Positions 25,231 through 34,372 are shown, counted from the first letter of the stretch. The stretch is 64,000 nt of DNA from Xanthomonas euroxanthea (GCF_900476395.1 NZ_UIHB01000001.1:1393385-1457384), one strand, 5' to 3'. Numbers and translations: made by a program. The notes: generated by a model from the sequence alone, not told the origin.

Positions 25231-26506
25231 GCAGCGCCCGTTGGGCCGTCGCGTGCTGGTGTGGTTGTTCGGCTACACGCTGCTGATGGTGCTGGCGGTG
25301 TTCGGCACCGCGCAGTATCTGCACGAGCGCGCGGAACACGGCGTGTGGCGCTCGTTGTTGAATTCGGAACTGGACAGCATCCTGGACCGCAGTGCGCAGA
25401 ATCCGGATTACCGCTGGCAGGACTCGGACACCCTGCGGTTGTATCGCGTCGACGGCAGCGCGACGGTGCCGCCGGTCCTGCGCACGCTGCATCCCGGCCT
25501 GCACGACGAGCTGGAGATCGCCGGCCGCCAGAGCGCGGTGATGGTGCGCGACACCCCGCATGCCGGGCGCCTGGCGCTGGTGCTGGATATCACCGACTTC
25601 GAAGCGCTGGAGCAGTTCATCACCCGCTGGATGCTGGCCGCCGGTGTCGCGTTGATCGGCATCACCTTGTTGATGGGCACGTATGCGATGGCGCGGCTGG
25701 TGCGCCCGCTGGTGGAGCTGGCGCGCGACATCGGTGCGCTGCGTCCGGAGCGGCGTGCACAACGCATTGCTGTTGGCCCGCAGGGCAGCGCCGAGCTGTA
25801 CGTGATTGCCGATGCGCTCAACGATTATCTCGATCGCAACGGCCAGTTCGTCGAACGCGAACGCGCCTTCATCGACAGTGCCAGCCACGAGTTGCGCACC
25901 CCGCTGGCGGTGATCGGCAACGCTGCCGAACTGGCACTGGAACAACCCGGCACCCCGTCGGCGGTGCGTCATCAACTGGAGCGCATCGCGCAGACCAGCG
26001 CCGCGGTAGAGCAGTTGATCACCTTGTTGCTGGTGCTGGCCAAGGACCCCGGCCGGCTGACGCGCAGCAGCGATACGCTGCGCCTGGATCTGTTGCTGCC
26101 GGAGATCGTCGCCGACCACGCGCATCTGCTCGCCGACAAGGATCTGCAGGTCGTCACCGACCCGCTTCCGCCATGCAGCCTCACCGCACCGGTGGCGATC
26201 GTGCAGACCGCCATCGGCAATCTGTTGCGCAACGCGATCGAAAACAGCGACCGCGGCATCATCCGCGTTTCGCTATCGGCACCAGGGGTAGTGCGCATTG
26301 CCGACCCGGGCCACGGCATGACGCCGGAGGAGATCAGCGCGATTTACGCGCGCCTGGCGCGCGACAACGCACGCCAGGGCAACGGCATCGGGCTGGAGCT
26401 GATCGGACGGCTCTGCGAGCATCTGGGCTGGCATCTGCACCTGGATTCCAGCGCGGGGCAGGGCACGGTGGTGACGCTGGATCTCAGCGGCGCGCAGCGC
26501 AACTAA
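25223..26506 (+). CDS. colS: Sensor histidine kinase, ColS-like, 427 aa
   Basis: Inner-membrane kinase partner of the ColR-like regulator. TM1 is at about 11-30, the periplasmic sensor at 31-133 and TM2 at 134-156, with a HAMP-like segment after it. The phosphoacceptor is His222 in SASHELRTPLAV; ATP-binding boxes are NLLRNAIEN and ADPGHGM with GNGIGLELI. The periplasmic loop contains E35xxE38 and E127xxE130; ExxE metal-binding motifs are a reported feature of Pseudomonas ColS, which senses excess zinc or iron. The stop overlaps the end of the convergent isomerase gene by 4 bp. Confidence 0.88.
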   Translation: MLRQRPLGRRVLVWLFGYTLLMVLAVFGTAQYLHERAEHGVWRSLLNSELDSILDRSAQNPDYRWQDSDTLRLYRVDGSATVPPVLRTLHPGLHDELEIAGRQSAVMVRDTPHAGRLALVLDITDFEALEQFITRWMLAAGVALIGITLLMGTYAMARLVRPLVELARDIGALRPERRAQRIAVGPQGSAELYVIADALNDYLDRNGQFVERERAFIDSASHELRTPLAVIGNAAELALEQPGTPSAVRHQLERIAQTSAAVEQLITLLLVLAKDPGRLTRSSDTLRLDLLLPEIVADHAHLLADKDLQVVTDPLPPCSLTAPVAIVQTAIGNLLRNAIENSDRGIIRVSLSAPGVVRIADPGHGMTPEEISAIYARLARDNARQGNGIGLELIGRLCEHLGWHLHLDSSAGQGTVVTLDLSGAQRN

Positions 26507-27318
26507 TCGCCGGCACGCTCAAGGCAGCTGCGCAGTGCGGCCATCGCCGCCGCCGCGGTGGCCGGAGCAGCGGCAGCCTTGCGGACATCGTTGAAGACCT
26601 CGATGCCGATCGGCCCTGTGTAGCCCATGCCGGCCAGGCGCCGCAACAGCGCCGACAGCGGAAAGCAGCCTTCGCCCGGCAGCAGCCGCGCATGCCGCGC
26701 CACCGCGGCCAGCGCACCTGGCGCCACCGGCTGCGCCACATCGCATAACTGCACATTGGCGATGCGCGTGGCCGGGATGGCGTCCAGGTCGTCCAGCCCA
26801 CGGCCTGGCGCGAACAGGTGGTAGGCATCCACCACCAGATCGATGTTGTCCGCGCCGCTGGCACGCACGCTTGCCCACGCGGCAGGCAGGGTGTGATTGA
26901 CCGTGCTCCACGCCATCGGTTCGTAGGCGATGCGCAGGCCGTGCTCCGCCGCGGCACGGCCCAGCCAGCGCAGATCCTCGACGATCCGTGCAGGCACGAC
27001 GTCGGTACGCGTGTTGGCCGGTGCCTGCACCACACCCGCGCCCAACGCGGCGGCGGTTTCCAGCATCTGCAGCGCGTGCGCGCGGCAACGGTCGCGTTGC
27101 GCGTCAGCGGCACCGTCCACATCGCGCAGCACCTGGTAGTCGGTCAGTCCAAGCCCGAGCTGGTGGAGGGCGCCGCGCACCTGCGCTGGCGATCGCGCCA
27201 ACTGCTGCAGGTCCTGTTCCCACAATTCGATCGCATCGAAGCCGGCCGCCTGCGCGGCCGACAATTTATCGGCTGCGGTGCCGCCCAGCAGCACCGTGTT
27301 GAGAAACAGGCTATGCAT
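26503..27318 (-). CDS. Sugar phosphate isomerase/epimerase-type TIM-barrel protein, 271 aa
   Basis: Xylose isomerase-like TIM barrel (AP endonuclease 2 superfamily). It begins MHSLFLNTVLLGG with the strand-1 pattern, then AGFDAIELWEQDL, LRIAYEPMAWS (metal-ligand Glu), IDLVVDAYHLF (metal-ligand Asp and His) and GPIGIEVFND (C-terminal metal Glu). The four metal-site strands are therefore intact. Members include hydroxypyruvate isomerase, inosose dehydratase and 3-dehydroshikimate dehydratase; I cannot choose between them. The gene stands alone and ends inside the last codons of the convergent colS-like gene. Confidence 0.88.
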   Translation of the reverse strand: MHSLFLNTVLLGGTAADKLSAAQAAGFDAIELWEQDLQQLARSPAQVRGALHQLGLGLTDYQVLRDVDGAADAQRDRCRAHALQMLETAAALGAGVVQAPANTRTDVVPARIVEDLRWLGRAAAEHGLRIAYEPMAWSTVNHTLPAAWASVRASGADNIDLVVDAYHLFAPGRGLDDLDAIPATRIANVQLCDVAQPVAPGALAAVARHARLLPGEGCFPLSALLRRLAGMGYTGPIGIEVFNDVRKAAAAPATAAAAMAALRSCLERAGD

Positions 27319-27646
27319 GCGCTGCAGCCTACGCGGCGTGGCGTTGAGGAGATGTCTGCGCCGTCGTGATGCTGCGCGGCGTGACCTGCAGTCCTACGAA
27401 ACGCCGCGCCTGGCGATGCGCGCGACCTGCACGGAGACGGCAGCCGGCATGTTTTACACGCGAGCATTCGGCATGGTCTATGCGGATGCTGACGACCCCG
27501 TCGTCTGCAGCCTGCTTGTGCCACGCAGTGAAGTGGCACTGCAGTGCGTGGCCACTGGCTCGATTCGGGGGCTGCATGCTGGCAGCCTGTGCATGCCGGC
27601 CTGCAGGTACGCCACGGCCTGACGATCAGGTAGCGGCGATCCGGCG
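27319..27646. other. 328-bp intergenic region, no gene seen
   Basis: Lies between the isomerase start and the end of the HEAGH-protein gene. Short open frames here have no ribosome sites or recognisable product. No repeat or clear terminator was seen. Confidence 0.5.
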
Positions 27647-28171
27647 TTATTGCGGCAACAGGTTGCGCGCGAGCAGCCAGCTGCGCGCATTGTCCGCGTC
27701 CTGCTCGAACCAGGCGCGCGTGGATCCGAGCCGGTAGGTGTAGCCCCAGGTGTCCATGTCGGCCATCAGGCGCGCGCTGCCGACGCCCGGCAATTGCTCG
27801 GCCAGCAGGATCTGCAGGTAACAGGTGGCGTCTTCTTCATCCACCGAATCGGTCGCGTCGGTATGCACGGCCGCGCGTTTGTCGGCCGGCAGGACGATCA
27901 GGTGCCCGGCCTCGTGCAATAGCGAATGCACCGGCGTGTCGTCGCGCACATAGACATCGCAGCCGATGATGCCGGCCTCCGGTTCGCCCCAGAAACTGCC
28001 AGGGATCGGCGCGCCGGCGTCCACCCGATGCAGGCGCAAACCATAACCTGAGAGCAGGGCAGTGGGTGCATCCAGGCCGATATCGCCCACGCACAACACG
28101 CTGGCTGGCTCGGCGCTGGAGGAAGAATCGATGGTCACACGCAAAGGCTCGCGGTCGGTTCGGGCCGTCAC
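27647..28171 (-). CDS. HEAGH-motif putative zinc metallopeptidase downstream of minE, 174 aa
   Basis: Contains VHSLLHEAGHLIVLP, the HExxH zinc-peptidase signature, at residues about 84-98, followed by an acidic segment TDATDSVDEEDATCYLQILL that could supply the third ligand. No signal peptide or membrane helix, so probably cytoplasmic. I do not recognise a family; activity is inferred from the motif alone. The start is uncertain: GTG at 28171 lacks a clear ribosome site, and an in-frame GTG at 28138 is possible. It begins 36 bp after minE on the same strand, separated by a 24-bp palindrome, and so may be the last gene of the min operon. Confidence 0.72.
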   Translation of the reverse strand: MTARTDREPLRVTIDSSSSAEPASVLCVGDIGLDAPTALLSGYGLRLHRVDAGAPIPGSFWGEPEAGIIGCDVYVRDDTPVHSLLHEAGHLIVLPADKRAAVHTDATDSVDEEDATCYLQILLAEQLPGVGSARLMADMDTWGYTYRLGSTRAWFEQDADNARSWLLARNLLPQ

Positions 28172-28173
28172 CG

Positions 28174-28197
28174 CAGCACCGTGCAGGCACGGTGCTG
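28174..28197. other. 24-bp near-perfect palindrome between minE and the HEAGH gene
   Basis: CAGCACCGTGC, AG, GCACGGTGCTG: an 11-bp stem with a 2-base centre. No T-run follows on the minus strand. Could be an attenuating hairpin, an mRNA processing site or a protein-binding site. Confidence 0.6.
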
Positions 28198-28207
28198 CAG
28201 GTATCGC

Positions 28208-28465
28208 TTACTTGTCGCCGTCTTCGGGCAAGGCGACGGAAATATCGAGCACGTCATGCTCGCCATCCTTGACCAGGTCCACCCGCACCGCATCGGCGTC
28301 GATGTTGACGTACTTCTTGATCACTTCCAGCAATTCACGCTGCAGCAGCGGCAGGTAGTCCGGACCGCCGCGGTGGTTGCGCTCCTGCGCAATGATGATC
28401 TGCAGGCGGTTCTTGGCCGTCTCGGCGGTGTTCTTCTTGCTCTTGAGAAAATCGAGCAGGCCCAT
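28208..28465 (-). CDS. minE: Cell division topological specificity factor MinE, 85 aa
   Basis: Starts [20 protein letters not shown], the membrane-targeting and MinD-binding N-terminus of MinE, followed by the core beta strand and dimerisation domain ([10 protein letters not shown]). It stimulates MinD ATPase, driving pole-to-pole oscillation that confines division to midcell. It starts 2 bp after the minD stop. Confidence 0.97.
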   Translation of the reverse strand: MGLLDFLKSKKNTAETAKNRLQIIIAQERNHRGGPDYLPLLQRELLEVIKKYVNIDADAVRVDLVKDGEHDVLDISVALPEDGDK

Positions 28466-28467
28466 GC

Positions 28468-29277
28468 TTACCCTCCGAACAGCTTGCTGAAGAAGCCTTT
28501 CTTCTCCACGGATGTGAATCGCATCGGGCGCTCTTCGCCCATGATGCGGGCGACCGCGTCGTCGTAGGCCTGGCCGGCCGGGGACTCGGCATCCAGGATC
28601 ACCGGCTCGCCCTTGTTGGAGGCATTGAGCACGTCGCCGGATTCAGGGATCACGCCGATGGCCTTCAGGCCGAGCACTTCTTCCACGTCGGTGATGCTGA
28701 GCATCTCGCCGCCTTCCACGCGGCCCGGGCTGTAGCGGGTCAGCAGCAGGAAGGCCGGCACGGTCTGGCCTTGCTCGGCCTTGCGGGTCTTGGAATCGAG
28801 CAGGCCGATGATGCGGTCCGAGTCGCGGACCGAGGAGACTTCCGGATTGACCACCACCACCGCGCGGTCGGCGAAGTACATCGCCAGGAATGCGCCCTTC
28901 TCGATACCGGCCGGCGAATCGCAGACGATGTAGTCGAAGCCGTCGGCGGCCAGGTCCTTGAGCACCTTCTCCACGCCTTCCTGGGTCAGCGCGTCCTTGT
29001 CGCGGGTCTGCGAGGCAGCCAGCACGTACAGGTTGTCGAAGCGCTTGTCCTTGATCAGCGACTGCTTGAGCGTGGCTTCGCCATGCACGACGTTGACGAA
29101 GTCGTACACCACGCGCCGCTCGCAGCCCATGATCAGGTCCAGGTTGCGCAGACCGACGTCGAAGTCGATGACGGCGACCTTCTTGCCGCGCCGTGCCAGC
29201 CCGCAGGCCAGGCTCGCGCTGGTGGTGGTCTTGCCGACGCCGCCCTTGCCGGAGGTGACTACGATGATTTCAGCCAA
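28468..29277 (-). CDS. minD: Septum site-determining ATPase MinD, 269 aa
   Basis: Deviant Walker A ATPase: [18 protein letters not shown] at residues 7-24, with Asp in [18 protein letters not shown]. The C-terminal amphipathic helix ([16 protein letters not shown]) binds the membrane. It recruits MinC to block FtsZ at the poles and is released by MinE. It lies 36 bp after minC. Confidence 0.98.
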   Translation of the reverse strand: MAEIIVVTSGKGGVGKTTTSASLACGLARRGKKVAVIDFDVGLRNLDLIMGCERRVVYDFVNVVHGEATLKQSLIKDKRFDNLYVLAASQTRDKDALTQEGVEKVLKDLAADGFDYIVCDSPAGIEKGAFLAMYFADRAVVVVNPEVSSVRDSDRIIGLLDSKTRKAEQGQTVPAFLLLTRYSPGRVEGGEMLSITDVEEVLGLKAIGVIPESGDVLNASNKGEPVILDAESPAGQAYDDAVARIMGEERPMRFTSVEKKGFFSKLFGG

Positions 29278-29313
29278 AGGATTTCTCCGAAATATTTCTG
29301 TGGTTGGGCTGCG

Positions 29314-30060
29314 TCAATCCAGCGCAGCGATCTTGATCTGATCCTGCTCCAGCCAGACCTGGACGGCCTTGCCACGCAGGTCCATGGGAACATCGTCCAG
29401 CACCTTGTAGTGGCCAGCGATGGCAACCAGTTCGGCGTGGAAGTCGCGGCAGAAGATGCGCGCGTCAGGGTTGCCCTGGGCGCCGGCCAACGCGCGGCCA
29501 CGCAGGGTACCGTAGATATGGATGCTGCCGTCGGCGATGACCTCTGCTCCGGCACCGACCGTACTGAGGACAGTCAGGTCGCAGTTCTCCGCATACAGCT
29601 GCTGGCCCGAGCGCACCGCGTTGCGTTGCATGCGTCCAGGTGCCGGCCGCGCGGCAGGCGCTGCGGGTTCGGCACGCGGCGGGGGAGGCGGGGGCGGCGG
29701 TGGGCTCACCGCGGTCGGCTCGTATTGCGCCCGGAACTTGGCCAGCAGCGGCACGCCGAGCTGCTGCGAGAGCAGGTCGATCTCGCTGGTGCCGTAGGCC
29801 AGTGCCACCGGCAATACGCCGGCATCGCGCAGACCGTCCAGCAGCGCCTTGGCCGTGTCCAGGTCCGGCAACTGCGACAGCCCGCCGAAATCCAGGATCA
29901 CCGCCGCACGTCCGAACAACTTCGGCGCGCGGGTCACGCGTTCGCGCATCTCGCGCACCAGGCGCGGGACGTCCAGCGTGCGCACGCGCAGGTTGGCGAT
30001 GCCCACCTGGCCGATCTTCAGTTCGCCGGCCTGTTCGAAATCCACATTCACGCTTGCCAC
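29314..30060 (-). CDS. minC: Septum site-determining protein MinC, 248 aa
   Basis: FtsZ polymerisation inhibitor. The N-terminal domain (1-105) binds FtsZ; a Pro-rich linker follows (a run of nine prolines near residue 120, then Ala/Pro). The C-terminal beta-helix (about 145-245) shows YAENCDLTVLSTVGAG, GSIHIYGTLRGRALAGAQG and FCRDFHAELVAIAGHY, the MinD-binding and dimerisation fold. First of the minCDE genes; it begins 3 bp after the acetyltransferase stop, implying one transcript. Confidence 0.97.
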   Translation of the reverse strand: MASVNVDFEQAGELKIGQVGIANLRVRTLDVPRLVREMRERVTRAPKLFGRAAVILDFGGLSQLPDLDTAKALLDGLRDAGVLPVALAYGTSEIDLLSQQLGVPLLAKFRAQYEPTAVSPPPPPPPPPRAEPAAPAARPAPGRMQRNAVRSGQQLYAENCDLTVLSTVGAGAEVIADGSIHIYGTLRGRALAGAQGNPDARIFCRDFHAELVAIAGHYKVLDDVPMDLRGKAVQVWLEQDQIKIAALD

Positions 30061-30063
30061 GCC

Positions 30064-30660
30064 TCAGCTCCCCGTCGACGGGTTGTCGGTGGCGGCATGC
30101 CGCGGCCGGCCGACCCACGGCAGATGGTCCGGCAACTTGCCGGCATAGGTCTCCTTGACCCACGGATAGCTGCACATGTCTTTCATCAGCATGCTGGCGC
30201 GCACCTCGACATCGGCCATGGTGTTCTGGCCGACCTCGCGAAAGCCGAAGCTGCCATGGAACAGCAACGCCGCATCGGCGCCATGGTCCAGGAACACTTC
30301 GCAGGCCAGTTGCGGGTAGCGCAACTCGGTATAGCTCTGCACATCGGCATAGAACGCACGCCCGACACCGCCGCCGCGACGGCGGCTGGCGACCACGATG
30401 CGGTCGATATAGAAGAATTCCGGGTGACGGTCCCGGAACCAGGCGAAATTGCTGCTGTCATGCGCACTGCCGCTGCCGAACCCGACCAGGAACCCGGCAA
30501 GGTTGCCGTCGCGCTCGGCGACGCGGAAATATTCGGCCTGCTCGTAGAAACGTTGCAGCTTGGTTGAATCCAGCGGCAGGATTGCCAGTCCGGCATTGTT
30601 GTTCAGGGCCAGGACGGAATCGAGCTCGTGCTCGCGCACGTCGCGGATAACGATCGACAT
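30064..30660 (-). CDS. GNAT family N-acetyltransferase, 198 aa
   Basis: Acetyl-CoA-dependent acetyltransferase. N-terminal strand SIVIRDVREHELDSVLALNN; acetyl-CoA-binding motif A is IDRIVVASRRRGGGVGRAFY (R/Q-x-x-G-x-G/A pattern); a C-terminal motif includes LLFHGSFGFREVG. The substrate is unknown. It is the first gene of the run leading into minC (3-bp gap), so it probably shares the min promoter. Confidence 0.9.
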   Translation of the reverse strand: MSIVIRDVREHELDSVLALNNNAGLAILPLDSTKLQRFYEQAEYFRVAERDGNLAGFLVGFGSGSAHDSSNFAWFRDRHPEFFYIDRIVVASRRRGGGVGRAFYADVQSYTELRYPQLACEVFLDHGADAALLFHGSFGFREVGQNTMADVEVRASMLMKDMCSYPWVKETYAGKLPDHLPWVGRPRHAATDNPSTGS

Positions 30661-30884
30661 TGGGACTCCGTGGGGTAACGCTCTCGACCCGAAATCGGAT
30701 CTGCGTCGGATTATTGCATGCGTGGCCTGAAGCGGCGACCCGCCGTGTGCCGGCCCTGTGCGTACGAGGCGGCCGCACCACGCCGACGCCGGGAGGTCTT
30801 GCTGCCGGGACCGTCCGTCCGTGCAAGCACATGCATGACTTCCGGCAAGAGGGCAGCCACCCGGCGAGCGCCTAAGATGCCTGC

Positions 30885-32081
30885 ATGTTGGGATACCTCA
30901 GTCATACGCGCGTCCTGCGCTTCGCCGGCCTGTTCACCTGGGCGATGATCGCCATGCCGTTGGTGTACACCTACTGGCCGGCCGCCGAGGAGGGCGACCA
31001 CCGCAGCGTGGCCGAGGGCCTGCTGATGTCGGCGTTCTTCGTCGGTTTCGGCGCCAGCTACTTCTGGCTGACCCGCGGCCTGAGCAGCGGCGGCCACGCC
31101 CATTGGTACGACCGGCTGATCCTGCTGCTGCTGACCATCTTCGCGCTGGCGGTGAGCTATCTGAGCGGAACCGGGCTGGGCAGCATCCTGATGATGGTGG
31201 CGGCCGGGGTGATCCCCTGGTTGCTGCCGCTGCGCATCGGCGTGGCCTGGCTGGTACTCAGCCAGCTGGCGGTGCTGCCGGTGTTCTATTACCTGCGCCC
31301 GGACTTCACCCTGTTCGCCGCGCTGATGCAGTCGTTGCTGTACGGCGGCTTCTCGATGTTCATTTTCGTGACCAGCCTGGTCGCGCGCCAGCAGACCGAT
31401 GCCCGCGAAGAACAGCGCCGGCTCAATGCCGAATTGCGCGCCACCCGCGCGCTGCTGGCCGAAAGCGCCCGCGTCAACGAGCGCACCCGCATCTCGCGCG
31501 AACTGCACGACCTGCTCGGCCACCACCTCACCGCGCTGAGCCTGAACCTGGAAGTGGCCGGCCACATCACCGACGGCCAGGCCCAGGAGCATGTGCGCCA
31601 GGCGCATACGCTGGCCAAGCTGTTGCTCACCGATGTGCGCGAAGCGGTCAGCCAGCTGCGCGACAGCGGCGCGATCGACCTGGAAGCGGCCCTGCGCCCG
31701 CTGGTGACCCAGGTGCCCTCGCTGGACATCCATCTGGACATCGCCCAGCCGCTGACCCTGGACGACCCCGAGCGCGCGCATGTGCTGCTGCGCTGTACCC
31801 AGGAAATCATCACCAATGCGGTGCGCCACGCCGGTGCGCGCAACCTGTGGATCCAGGTGCGCCGGGACGGAGACAGCGTGCTGATCGACGCGCGCGACGA
31901 CGGCCACGGCGCCGAGACGGTGGCGCCCGGTAACGGGCTGCGCGGCATGCGCGAACGGCTGAACCAGTATGGTGGCCAGTTGGAGATCCAAACCCGGCGG
32001 GGTGACGGCTTCGGCCTGCGCATCTCCGTTCCAGGCGCGCCGGCACTGATGCCTGCGGCCGTTACTCAAGGAGTGTTTTGA
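30885..32081 (+). CDS. DesK/NarL-type sensor histidine kinase, 398 aa
   Basis: Five to six membrane helices in residues 10-175 form the sensor, with no large periplasmic loop, as in DesK-like kinases. A coiled segment (REEQRRLNAELRATRALLAE) precedes the HisKA_3 box RTRISRELHDLLGHHLTALS with the phospho-His. The HATPase domain has TQEIITNAVRHAGA, DDGHGAE and GNGLRGMRERLNQYGG. The signal is probably membrane state. Its stop shares one base with the start of the response regulator gene, so the pair is translationally coupled. Divergent from the acetyltransferase-min operon. Confidence 0.93.
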   Translation: MLGYLSHTRVLRFAGLFTWAMIAMPLVYTYWPAAEEGDHRSVAEGLLMSAFFVGFGASYFWLTRGLSSGGHAHWYDRLILLLLTIFALAVSYLSGTGLGSILMMVAAGVIPWLLPLRIGVAWLVLSQLAVLPVFYYLRPDFTLFAALMQSLLYGGFSMFIFVTSLVARQQTDAREEQRRLNAELRATRALLAESARVNERTRISRELHDLLGHHLTALSLNLEVAGHITDGQAQEHVRQAHTLAKLLLTDVREAVSQLRDSGAIDLEAALRPLVTQVPSLDIHLDIAQPLTLDDPERAHVLLRCTQEIITNAVRHAGARNLWIQVRRDGDSVLIDARDDGHGAETVAPGNGLRGMRERLNQYGGQLEIQTRRGDGFGLRISVPGAPALMPAAVTQGVF

Positions 32082-32722
32082 TGATCCGTGTGTGCCTGGT
32101 CGACGACCAAACCCTGGTACGCCAGGGCATCCGCTCGCTGCTGGCGCTGGACAACGGCATCGAAGTGGTGGCCGAGGCCTCCGACGGCAAGCAGGCGGTG
32201 GAGCAGATCCCGCAGATCCAGCCCGACGTGGTGCTGATGGACATGCGCATGCCGGTGATGTCCGGCCTGGAAGCGCTGCAGATGCTCTCGCGCAACGGCA
32301 CGCTGCCGCCGACCATCATTCTGACCACCTTCGACGACGACCAGCTGGTGCTGGCCGGACTCAAGGCCGGCGCCAAGGGCTATCTGCTCAAGGACGTCTC
32401 GCTGGAGCAGCTGGTCGGCGCGATCCGCACCGTGGCCGACGGCGGCTCGCTGGTGCAGCCGGCGGTGACCCAGCGCCTGCTGTCGGGCCTGGAGCACATG
32501 CGCAACGAGTTCGTCAGCCTGGACCGGCCTGATCCGCTGACCGACCGCGAGACCGAGATCCTGCGGCTGATGGCCAGCGGCTTTTCCAACAAGGAGATCG
32601 CCAACTCGCTGGGCGTGGCCGAGGGCACCATCAAGAACCACGTCTCCAACATCCTGTCCAAGCTCGGCGTGCGTGACCGCACCCGCGCGGTGCTGAAGGC
32701 CTTCGAACTGCAATTGGTCTGA
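32081..32722 (+). CDS. NarL/FixJ-family response regulator, 213 aa
   Basis: Receiver domain (1-120): acidic LVDDQTLVRQG, phospho-Asp in DVVLMDMRMP, Lys in GYLLKDVS. LuxR-type helix-turn-helix (about 145-210): LTDRETEILRLMASGFSNKE and VAEGTIKNHVSNILSKLGV. ATG 32081 is preceded by AAGGAG at 7 bases. Cognate partner of the DesK-like kinase immediately upstream. Targets are not evident; no transporter adjoins the pair. Confidence 0.95.
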   Translation: MIRVCLVDDQTLVRQGIRSLLALDNGIEVVAEASDGKQAVEQIPQIQPDVVLMDMRMPVMSGLEALQMLSRNGTLPPTIILTTFDDDQLVLAGLKAGAKGYLLKDVSLEQLVGAIRTVADGGSLVQPAVTQRLLSGLEHMRNEFVSLDRPDPLTDRETEILRLMASGFSNKEIANSLGVAEGTIKNHVSNILSKLGVRDRTRAVLKAFELQLV

Positions 32723-33095
32723 TCGGCAGCGCAGGTGACGCTGCTTCCGGCCTGCGGCGGTGCGTGCGCTCCGCCGCGCGTGCGCCAGCGGGCGCGGCGG
32801 GGTGGTCTGGTCGTTTCCGGACCGGATCCAGCGCGCTGCCGGAGGCCGAAAACGGCGCCGGTAGCCATCGCATCACACACAGGCATCGCGCGATGTGCAT
32901 GATAGCTGCGCGCACTCTGCCCAAACCCTTGTGCAGGTTGGGGTTGCGCAGTCATGGACCGCGCGGTTGCGCGGTGGATGACACCGCAAGACCGCGCTAC
33001 CCGTCGCACAACTGAACATCTTTCTCGAAGCCTGCTAGGATGGCGGCTTCGCTTCACTCAACCCGGCCGTGGGATCGGCCCCGGAGACCTCCTGA
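32723..33095. other. 373-bp intergenic region, no gene seen
   Basis: Follows the response regulator and leads to the SRPBCC gene. It is GC-rich at first with some short self-complementary stretches, then less so. The promoter of the next gene should lie near 33010-33060 (a TAGGAT hexamer at 33036). No repeat or RNA gene recognised. Confidence 0.5.
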
Positions 33096-34277
33096 ATGAC
33101 CCGTATTATCGAGTTCCTGATCGCCTTGGGGATCGTGGCTGGCTTGTTTGTCGTGGTGGGCTTGGTGTTGCCCTCGGAGCGGCAGATGTCCGAGAGTGTT
33201 GAGACCAACCGCAGGATGACGATTGTTTACGACACCGTGAACAGCTTCCGTCGTTTCAAGGATTGGAACCCGCTTGTGCTGCGTGACCCGAAGATCCAGC
33301 TGAAGCTGGTCGGCCCGGAAGAGGGCAAGGGTGCACGCGTCGAATACAGCTCCACCGAAGGCTACATCGGCGACGGCAGCTGGGAGATCACCAACAGCGT
33401 CAAGAACGAGCGTGTTGAGATTTCGATCGACGATCCCACCAAGGGCTACGACAAAGTCACCAACTTCACCCTTGCGCCGACTGGCAAGAACAACAAGAAC
33501 GTCAAGATCACCCAGGACTACAGCGTCAAGTACGGCTGGAACCTGTTCGGTCGTTATGCCGGCCTGTATGTCAGCCGCCACGTGGGCGACGACCTGAAGC
33601 TGGGTCTGTCGCGTCTGGCGACCGCACTGGCCACCGTGCCGAATTTCGACTACCGCGCCCAGCTCGACGGCAAGCCGGTGTTGAGCGATCTCAAGATCGT
33701 CGATGTGCCGGCCGAGGACCTGTTGGTCGTCAACGCAGGCAACATCGATCGTGACAACGAGACGATCAAGAAGTCGATCAAGGACAACCAGGAGTGGATC
33801 AAGCGCGTGATGGACGCCAACGGCCTCGAGGCTGCTGGTCCGGTCCGCATCGTGACCACCGACTTTGCCTCCGACAAGTACGCCTTCGACGTGGTGCAGC
33901 CGGTCCGCAAGCGTGCCGGTGGCGCGCCGAAGACCGACCCCAAGGCCGACACCGCCAAGGCTGATGCCAAGAAGGATGACGCCGCGGCTGCCGCACCTGT
34001 GGATGCAACGCCGGTTGCTGCCACGGGCGAGGAGTTGAAGGTCAACATCCCGTCGGAAGCGCCGGTCAAGTACGAGCGCACCAAGGCGCACCGTTCCGCA
34101 TTTGCGACCTATGCAGGCCACATGGCCGGCCTGGACGCAGTGCGTAGCTCCCTGCGTGCCTGGGCTGCCACCAACGGCAACGACGTGACCGAGCGTCCGT
34201 ACGAGTCGTGGAAGGGCGGCGTGGACAAGTCGTTTACGCAGGACGGTACCTACGACGTCTACTGGGCCATCAAGTAA
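33096..34277 (+). CDS. SRPBCC-family membrane-anchored protein, 393 aa
   Basis: N-terminal membrane anchor (residues 5-27, IIEFLIALGIVAGLFVVVGL), then a START/polyketide-cyclase-like domain (about 30-190: TVNSFRRFKDWNPLVLRDPK, YSSTEGYIGDGSWEITN). A GyrI-like ligand-binding region follows (about 195-393), interrupted by a low-complexity Lys/Asp/Ala linker (about 275-310). Such proteins bind small hydrophobic ligands or effectors in the periplasm; the role is unknown. Codon use is more even and AT-richer than neighbours, as in well-expressed genes. A strong terminator follows. Confidence 0.8.
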   Translation: MTRIIEFLIALGIVAGLFVVVGLVLPSERQMSESVETNRRMTIVYDTVNSFRRFKDWNPLVLRDPKIQLKLVGPEEGKGARVEYSSTEGYIGDGSWEITNSVKNERVEISIDDPTKGYDKVTNFTLAPTGKNNKNVKITQDYSVKYGWNLFGRYAGLYVSRHVGDDLKLGLSRLATALATVPNFDYRAQLDGKPVLSDLKIVDVPAEDLLVVNAGNIDRDNETIKKSIKDNQEWIKRVMDANGLEAAGPVRIVTTDFASDKYAFDVVQPVRKRAGGAPKTDPKADTAKADAKKDDAAAAAPVDATPVAATGEELKVNIPSEAPVKYERTKAHRSAFATYAGHMAGLDAVRSSLRAWAATNGNDVTERPYESWKGGVDKSFTQDGTYDVYWAIK

Positions 34278-34308
34278 TCGTTTCGCCACGATGACCTGAT
34301 CCAGACCA

Positions 34309-34342
34309 AAACGCGCCGCAGTCCTGCGGCGCGTTTTTTTTT
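34309..34342 (+). terminator. Rho-independent terminator after the SRPBCC gene
   Basis: ACGCGCCGCA stem, 4-base loop, exact complement, then a run of nine Ts. It lies 32 bases past the stop. Confidence 0.95.
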
Positions 34343-34372
34343 GCGCCACGGCGCTGCAATGGAACCGCCTTC

